The notes under the pieces: generated by a model
Databases searched by the model: none
The model's input: only the letters and a program-made list of their open reading frames with translations
What the model was told of the DNA's origin: nothing
Assembly (NCBI GenBank): GCA_045591175.1
Contig: JAZNSI010000057.1
Location: 1-64,000 of the forward strand
From: UBA11524 sp045591175
GTDB taxonomy: Bacteria > Bacillota > Clostridia > Christensenellales > Aristaeellaceae
Direction: 5' to 3'
DNA length: 64,000 nucleotides
Position numbers and translations under genes: made by a program
Shown: piece after piece, positions 29,301-38,300 of the stretch
Layout of the letters: the number at the start of each line of letters is the position of its first letter
How positions within the stretch are numbered: the first letter of the stretch is position 1

Positions 29301-32300
29301 GGCTTATGGCGCTCAGACAGTGACTTGTGAAGTGGATGGTTACGAGGCGGGCACGAAGTGTTCTGACTGTGGTGCTATCATCGTTGAGCGTAAGCTCATC
29401 GAGGCACAGGGCCACGTTTGGGACAAGGGTGCACAGACTAAGGCTCCGACTTGTACCGAGATGGGTCAGACGACCTACACCTGTACCTTTGAGAATTGTG
29501 ACACCAAGGGTGGCGCTCAGCAGACGCTGACTGACATCCCCGCGGCTGGCCACAATTACAATAAGGTTGTCACTCAGCCGACCTGTAATGATGGCGGCTA
29601 TACTACCTATACTTGTACCAAGTGTGCTGAAGGCACCGAGGGCCATAGCTACGTCGCGGATGAGACGGAAGCCGAGGGCCATAAGTACGGTGAGGGAGTC
29701 GTGACTGCCCCGACCTGTAATGATAAGGGCTATACGACTTACACCTGTACTGTGTGTGCGGAGGGTACCAAGGGCCACAGCTACACCGATAATGAGGTGG
29801 CTGCTGCGGGCCATAAGTACAATGCGGTAGTTACTGAGCCGACCTGTACTGCTGGTGGCTATACAACTTACACTTGCACTGTGTGTGCTGAAGGCACCGA
29901 GGGTCATAGCTACGTCGGTGATAAGACTCCCTCTTATGGTGGTCACACCTATGTTACTCTGCCTGCAGTGCCTGCGACTTGTACAGAAGGCGGCTTGACT
30001 GCCGGTAGCTGGTGTGACCGTTGTGAATTGGTTCACGTGCCCCAGACACCTACCCCTGCGCTGGGTCATACCGAGGTTGTTGATAAGTCGGTTGATCCCA
30101 CATGTACTGCAACTGGCCTGACTGAGGGCAAGCATTGCTCTGTCTGTAATACGGTGCTGGTTAAGCAGGAGGTCGTTGCGGAGAAGGGTCATACCGAGGC
30201 CGTTGATGCAGCCGTTGCGCCTACCTGTACCAAGACTGGTTTGACTGAAGGCAAGCATTGTTCCGTCTGTAACGCAGTGCTGGATGCGCAGGAAACCGTT
30301 CCTGCAACTGGCCATACCGAAGTGGATATTGCAGCGGTTGCGCCGACTTGTACGGCGACTGGTTTGACTGCTGGTAAGCGTTGTACGGTCTGTAAGGTCA
30401 CCACGGTACCCCAGAATAAGGTTGATGCTCTGGGCCATACCAAGGAAGTGATTCCTGCGGTTGATGCAACTTGTACCACTGCGGGTAACACTGCTGGCGA
30501 AAAGTGCTCTGTTTGCAACGCCGTGCTGACTGCTACTACGGTTATTAGTCCGCTGGGCCACACCGAAGTCAACGATGCGGCTGTTGCACCTGACTGTACG
30601 AACACTGGTTTGACTGCTGGCAAGCATTGCTCCGTTTGTAACGAAGTGCTGGTCAAGCAGGAGGTCGTTGACGCGCTGGGTCATACCGAAGTGATTGACA
30701 AGGCCGTTGCTGCCACCTGTACCAAGACCGGTTTGACTGAAGGCAAGCATTGCTCTGTTTGCAACGAAGTCCTGGTCAAGCAGGAGGTCGTTGACGCGCT
30801 GGGTCATACCGAAGTGGTTGACAAGGCCGTTGATGCTACCTGCACCAAGACCGGCTTGACTGAGGGCAAGCACTGCTCTGTCTGTAACGAAGTGCTGGTC
30901 AAGCAGGAAGCAACGGATGCTTTGGGCCATACCGAAGTGGTTGATGCAGCTGTTGCACCCACCTGCACTGAAACCGGTTTGACCGAAGGCAAGCATTGCT
31001 CTGTCTGTAATGCAACGATTGTGGCGCAGAAGGTCATCAATGCAAATGGCCATACCGAGGTTATCGATAAGGCTGTTGCGCCCGATTGTACTAACACCGG
31101 CCTGACCGAAGGCAAGCACTGCTCTGTCTGTAATGAAGTGTTGGTTAAGCAGGATGTTGTTGACGCTCTGGGGCACACCGAAGTGAAGGACGAGGCTGTT
31201 GCTCCCGATTGCACCAACACTGGCCTGACCGAAGGCAAGCACTGCTCTGTCTGTAATGAAGTGCTGGTCAAGCAGGAAGTTGTCGACGCCCTGGGCCACA
31301 CTGAAGTGGTCGATGAGGCTGTGGAGGCAACTTGTACTGAGACTGGTTTGACTGAAGGCACGCATTGCTCTGTCTGTAACGAAGTGCTGGTTGCTCAGGA
31401 AGTAATTGACGCTAAGGGCCACGACATGAGCGCGTGGGTCGAGACGACTCCTCATACCTGTACTGAGGCGGGCGAGGAAACCCGTTACTGTCTCAATGAG
31501 TGCGGATTGGAGGAGAAGCAGCCTACCGATGCCGCCCATACTCCCGAAGTCATTCCTGCGGTGCCCCATACCTGTACCGAGGATGGTTTGACGGAAGGCA
31601 GCAAGTGTGCTGTCTGCGGCAAGATCCTGGTTTCCCAGGAAGACGATCCTGCTGCCCACGCATGGGAGACTGTCACTCTGCATAAGCCTGCTACCTGTAC
31701 TGAGGATGGCTCCAGAGACGTTCGCTGTACTGAGTGCGGCGCGACCGACACCATCGTGATCCCGGCTACGGGCCATACCGAGGTGATCGATCCCGCTGTG
31801 GCGGCTGTCTGTAAGATAGATGGCAGCCTGATTGATGGCTTGACTGAAGGCAAGCACTGCTCCGTTTGTGAGGAAGTGCTGGTTGCACAGGAAGTTGTCA
31901 AGGCGGCCCACCGCTGGAGTATCGCGCCCTGTACGAATGTCAATGCAATTTGTATCCGCTGCGGTTACACCAATGGTTCTGAGTTGCTCCAGCATAACAT
32001 GGCTCCTGCAACCTGTACCAAGCCTGCAACCTGTACCTACACTGGTTGTGGCTATACCGATGGCGAGGCCCTGGGCCACAAGCTGGTTGACATTGATGAG
32101 ATCCCTGTGACCTGCGAGGAATCCGGTTGGACTGCTGGCGTTCAGTGTACCGTCTGTGGCGCATACACTACCACGCCCAAGGAAATTCCTGCGTTCAACC
32201 ACAAGAACAGCGATGGCACCTCTGCTATTGCGACTTACCCGGCGAAGAATCCCACCTATACCTCCGAAGGCTGGTACGAGTACGAGGCTTGCAGCCGTTG

Positions 32301-35300
32301 TACTTACTCCACCAAGGTGACCCGCGAGAAGCTCCCCGAGCCTTCCATCGACACCTTCGAAGAGTTCATCAAGTACCTGCCCAAGCTGGAAGAGTGGGCT
32401 GTGGAGTACTCCAGGAAGACTCCCGGCACTGATCCTGTCAGCCTGGTCATCAAGTACATCCGTACCGGCGTTGATCGCTACAACTCTGGTTCCTGGGGTA
32501 TCATGGCTGGCTACGAGGACAAGGGCTTTGCTGAATACGTCATTCAGCAGGAGGACGCCTTCAACTCCCAGTTCACCGAGGAACAGCAGGATCAGATGCT
32601 CCAGGTGTCCGGCTTCAAGGACATGAAGGAGTTCTACCTGCCCAACAACAACTTTGTTGATTTCGGCCATATGTTTGGCACCATGGACATCACCTACACC
32701 AACAAGGGCAGCCAGAATCACGCTGACGTTGGCGGTTGGGCTGGTGACCTGGTTGACCTGCTGAGCACCTCCGATCATGAGTCTCATCAGGATCTGATCA
32801 ACTCTGTTGGCGACGACTTTGAGGCTCTGGTTGATATCATCCGTACCGATCTGCTCGGTTACGACTTCGACCATGAAGACACGTTTGCCCTGAATGATAT
32901 CTACGGCGACCTTGACGCGTTCTACATCATGGAGAATCTGGATGCGGATGGCTACGCAAGCGGCGACATGACGAAGCTGTTTACCAGCTACTTCGATGGC
33001 AGCCTGAGCGCAGTTACCCGTGCGGACTACCTGCTGGCGAACCGCTTTGACGACGTACGTACCCGCAGTGCAATCCGTGAGGCGGTCTACACCGAGTACA
33101 CCACCAACGCGATGATCTCTACCCTGGAGGGTACCCGTGACTTTAACAACACCGACGACCTGATCACCAGGCGTAAGGCGGTCTGCTATGCATTCGCCGA
33201 TTACCTGTGTATCCTGGCCGGCGACTGGGTTGACGACACGGATAACCCCTACCTGACCGACTACGAGTCCTCCTACAGCCTGCTGGCGCCTGGCATCAGC
33301 ATGGAAATCCACAAGGCCACCTCTCAGGACGGCAAGAACATGGTGTACTACCTTGGTTACGCCGATCTTGCTCGTGAGGACGTCGACGTGATGATCAACT
33401 ACCATGACCGTTACGTGGACGAGGGCTGGAACATGAGCCGTGTTCTGGATCAGGCCAACAAGGCTGCGGACAAGTACTATGCCAACCCCGAAAGCGAGCA
33501 CTACATCGAGAACTTCGCTCCTGTGGTTGCCGTGAACGGCGCTGGCTTCGACATGGGTACTGGCGAACCCAGTGGTCTGCTGGTCATGCATGGTGAGGAA
33601 TACCATGGTATCAACTCCAATGGTTTCTTCGGCATCACCAAGGATGGCAAGGCCATCATTGGCACCACCGCTGAGTACAACTCCACCTACAGGGGAGAGC
33701 TGGCGGAAGGTATCGCAGGCTTCGGCACCATGCTGGTGAAGGATGGCGAACTGTGGTCCGGCATCCCCACCACCAACTACTACTCCGACCGTGCAAGCCG
33801 TACTGCTGTTGGTATCACTGCCACCGGCCGTGTCGTGTTCATGGTTCTGGATGGTCGTCAGGAGCCCTGGAGCTGCGGCGGCTCCATGATCGAAATTGCT
33901 CAGATCATGAAGCTGGCTGGCTGTGTCACCGCTATCAACATGGACGGCGGCGGATCTACCACCTTCGTTGCCCGCAAGGCTGGCGATGAGGAGCTGTCTC
34001 TGGTCAACCGTCCCTCCGACGGTGTGCAGCGCAGCGTCTCCACCTCCATGATGATGGTTTCCACTGCTCCCAGTTCCAAGACCTTCGACCGTGCACTGGT
34101 CGAATCCAACTACAACTTCATGACCGTGGGCGCTGAAGTCAGCGTGACCTCCACCGGCCTGAGCGCGACCAACAACATCGTTGCTCTGCCCGAGGGCGCG
34201 ACCTGGGCGGTGTCCGATCCTGAGATGGCGGAAATCGTTGATACCGGCGATGTGGTCATCAATGAGGACGATCCCACTGTCACCAAGAAGACCGCGAAGG
34301 TCATCGCGAAGAAGAATGGCGAATTCGAGGTCTACCTGATGCTGGACGGTGTCATCATCGGCCAGAAGACTCTGAACGTCATTGTTCCCGATCAGATCTA
34401 CTTCACCAGAGAGAAGATCGATGGCATTTACGGCCAGGGTGTTGAACTGCCCCTGAAGGCCCGCTACGAAGGCAAGGAAGCTGCCTTCGTGCCGGAGGAC
34501 ATCGTATTCACCATCAGCAACCCCGCTGTTGGCGAGATGGATGGCCTGACCTTCAATGTGGCCGAGGAATCCACGGTCAAGACCGTGACGGTTACGGCGG
34601 CGCTGAAGCTGAATGCTGAAGCAACTGCGTCCATCAATGTGGTTCTCTACAAGGATGGCGAGAACAACTTCAACTTCGACAATGCGACCGGCGGTAACCG
34701 CGAGCTGGCTTGGCTGCGCGAGGTTTCCAACGCTAAGCAGGAAGGCACCTCTACCTACTACATCATCGATCCCAAGGAGGACATGGTTACCTCCTACACC
34801 GTCGCTCTGGATATGTCCCAGATTCCGATTCCCGAGAAGCTGGAAAGCCTGACCTACATGCTGCCCGGCTCCGACCTGGAAGGCGCATCTGCGTGGACCT
34901 TCCTGCTGCAGCTGGCAGAACGTATCAGCGAACTGACCACTGTTACGGCAAAGTTCACGCTGGATCCCAACTTCGCACTGGTCGGCTACGATGAGGAAAC
35001 TGGCGAATACGACGCTTCCAACCTGTCGCTGATCAACGATTACTTCGTGCTCAACAAGGAAGCGCCTGTCGTCTACAATCCCACGGACAACACCCTGACC
35101 CTGAAGCTGAACTGGAAGGGCTTCAGCCAGGCGATCGATCCTGAGACTGCTAACCCGATGTGTATCGTCAGCGGTCTGAAGCTGATCCCCAAGGATGACG
35201 CTGCATGGGATGCCAAGGACCGTCTGGTTGCGGTTCATAAGGCTGAGGTGGGCTACAAGGTTTACATGCGTGCCAACGCGCTCCATACCTTCTCCTCCAA

Positions 35301-38300
35301 GCCTGAGAACCAGGCAACCTTCGGCCTGTACCCCTACGGTCCGTACACCAACTCTCGCGGTATCGTCGAGAACGGCGGCTGGTTCTCCTCCATCTACGCA
35401 ACCTTCAGCGATACTTACACGCTCATCAAGAGCCTGAAGAATGGTTGGGTTGTTGAAGAAGGCGGCTTCCGCTACTACGTTGATGGTCAGTACCTGACTG
35501 GCGTGCACCTGATCGCTGACGATGGCCTGTACTATCAGTTTGACGCGAATGGCATCAACATTGGCCAGACGCCTTACACCGGCATGCATGTGATGAATAA
35601 CAAGACCTTCTACATGCAGAATGGTGTGCCTGCCAAGGACTGGATCACGCTGGATGATGGATACTGGTACCGCTTCGATACGGAGACTGGCGAGGGTCAG
35701 CATGGTTCTTACACGGCCACGTTCACCCATACGAACGAGGACGGTACGACTTCCACCAACCACATTGTTTACGAGTTCGAAAACGGCAAGCTGCTTGACG
35801 GCGTGTGGTACAAAGATAGTATTGGCTGGCGTTACTACTACGGTCCGTACTACTACAAGCAGGGCTGGCGTGAACTGACCACGCAGGAAGGCCAGAAGAA
35901 CGGCACTGGCGAAAAGGGCATGTTCTTCTTCGAAGCCTACTACGCGCAGCAGAACGTCTCTCCTGTTCAGGAAGCTCATGCGACTTACGAGTACTGGTAC
36001 GAGTTTACTGCCGAAGGTAAGAAGGTACGCAATGCACCCTCTGGCCTGTACTGGTGGGATGACGACTGGTACAAGGGTATGAATGGTACGATCGAACCCG
36101 AACTGTACTACGTTGATGAGAACCATCCGGAAGGCAATGGTTACTCGCTGGCTGTGACGGATGGCCTGCGGAAGGTTGGCGATGACTACTACTTCTTCGA
36201 TCTGTGGAGTGGTAAGGCAGTCCGTAATACTTCTCATTACATCCGTGAGCAGGATGCCAATGGTCTGCTGCCCCAGGGCACTTACCGCTTTGCTGCAGAC
36301 GGCAAGATCATCCTGACGACCGGCGTGTTCAACGAGAACGGTACACTGTACTACTACTACAACGGCGTGCGTACTGCTAATGCTGGCCTGGTTGAATACG
36401 AAGGCAACATCTACGGCGTTGGCAGCGGCGCAATCTGTGCCGCGAACCAGTCTGCCTACATCAACAAGGCCAATGGCCTGGCCGATGGTACGGGTACCTA
36501 CCGCTTCGATGAGAACGGTCACCTGATCGCCAAGAAGGCTGTGGTTGATGAAGGCGGCATCCTGTATTACTACAATGAGGCTGGTAGGCGTGTTGCCAAT
36601 GCTGGCCTGGTTGAGTATGCTGGCGACATCTACTACATCGGTCTCTACACGGCTGATGGCGTGGAAGTCAATAAGAATACTGCAATTGCTGCGGTTGACG
36701 TTGAGATCGATGTGCCCAAGAATAAGACCAATGGCCTGCTGACCGCGGGTACTTACCGCTTCGATGAGAACGGCAAGGCGATCCTGGCCACTGAGCTGGT
36801 CGAGGGCGACGATGGTAAGCTCTACTACTACATGAATGGCGCGCTCCAGAAGGATGCCGGCATGATCAAGTATGAGGATGCTTATTACTACATCGACGCA
36901 AACGGCGCTGCGGTCACCAGCACTGAGATGCTGTGCGAGAAGACCATCGCTCCCTTCCCCGTCGATACCTATGAGTTCGGCGAGGATGGCAAGATGATCA
37001 TCCGCGAAGGCATCTACGAGGGCTACTACTACGTCGGCGGTATCAAGACCGCTGCGGGCCTGGTCGAGGAGGACGGCAAGTACTACTTCGCTGCGGAGGG
37101 CGGCAAGATCGTCACCGACACGAAGTATGACGTGCAGAAGACCAATGACCTGCTGCCTGCGGGTATCTACCGCATTGGCGAGGATGGCGCCCTGAACCTG
37201 GAGACTGAACTGGTTGAAGAGGACGGCAAGCTGGTCTACTACTACGAAGGCAAGCTGTCTGCCAATGCTGGCCTGATCCAGGTTGACGGTGATTACTACT
37301 ACATTGGTGAAAACGGCATTGCGCTGACTGACGCCAAGCAGAAGATCACCAACAACAATGGTCTCGAGCTGGCTCTGGGCACCTACCGCTTCGGTGAGGA
37401 CGGCAAGGCGATCCTGAAGACCGAGCTGGTTGAAGAGGCCGACGGCAAGTTGTACTACTACGATGAGGGCCGCATGGCTGACAAGGCTGCTCTGATCGAG
37501 TACGAAGGCGACTACTACTGGGTCGAGGTGAACGGCTTCGTTGTGACCAGCACGAAGATCAGCCTTGGTAAGGGCGAGAAGCTTCCCACCGGTATCTACC
37601 GCGTGGGTGCGGACGGCAAGATCATCCTGACCACTGAGCTGGTGGATGAAAATGGCCACCTGACCTACTACAAGAATGGTATCCTGACCAAGGATGCCGG
37701 CTTGATCGAGTACAAGGGCGACTACTACTACATCGACGATGCTGGTCAGGCAGTCGAGAACGGCAAGTACGACGTGATCAAGCACAACAACCTCAAGCCT
37801 GCGGGTACCTACCGCTTCGACGAGGATGCCAAGATGATCCTCACCACTGAACTGGTGGAGGAAGAGGATGGCAAGCTGTACTACTACATCGACGGTCGCC
37901 TGAGCGATACTGCTGACCTGATCAAGTATGGTGAAGACTACTACTGGATCCAGGAGAACGGTACTGCCCTGACGAATGCGAAGATCGAAGTCGGCGAGGA
38001 CGATCTGCTCGATGCCGGTACCTACCGCGTGGGCGAGGATGCCAAGGTGATCCTGACGACTGAAGTTGTCAAGGAGAAGGATGGCAAGTACTACTACTAC
38101 GAGAACGGCAAGCTGGGTAAGGACGCTGGTCTGATCGCGTATAACAGCGCTTACTACTACATCACCGCAAATGGCACTGCTGTGACCAACAAGGAGATGG
38201 AAGTGGAGAAGACCAATGGCCTGCTGCCTGTCGGCACCTACCGCTTCGACAAGGAAGGCAAGGCAGACTTGTCGACCGAGCTGGTGGAAGGCGAAGACGG

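Larger units (their letters stand above)
21020..32335 (+). repeat. Array of about 86 coding Cys/His repeat units
   Basis: Counted by eye in the translation. The core unit is P-T-C-T-x-x-G-x(3-6)-C-x-x-C followed 8-20 residues later by GH, usually 33-45 residues in all. Some units are longer, with a C-x(2-4)-C variant or an inserted strand (for example WKLLDCTVAGTVYYVC). About three Cys and one His per unit would suit metal binding or disulfides. The units are diverse except for the blocks listed separately. Confidence 0.9.

Noticed and set aside
30064..31416. Regular 123-bp repeats as a possible CRISPR array
   Set aside because: The units are contiguous, in frame and without unique spacers, and there are no cas genes. 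They are coding repeats.
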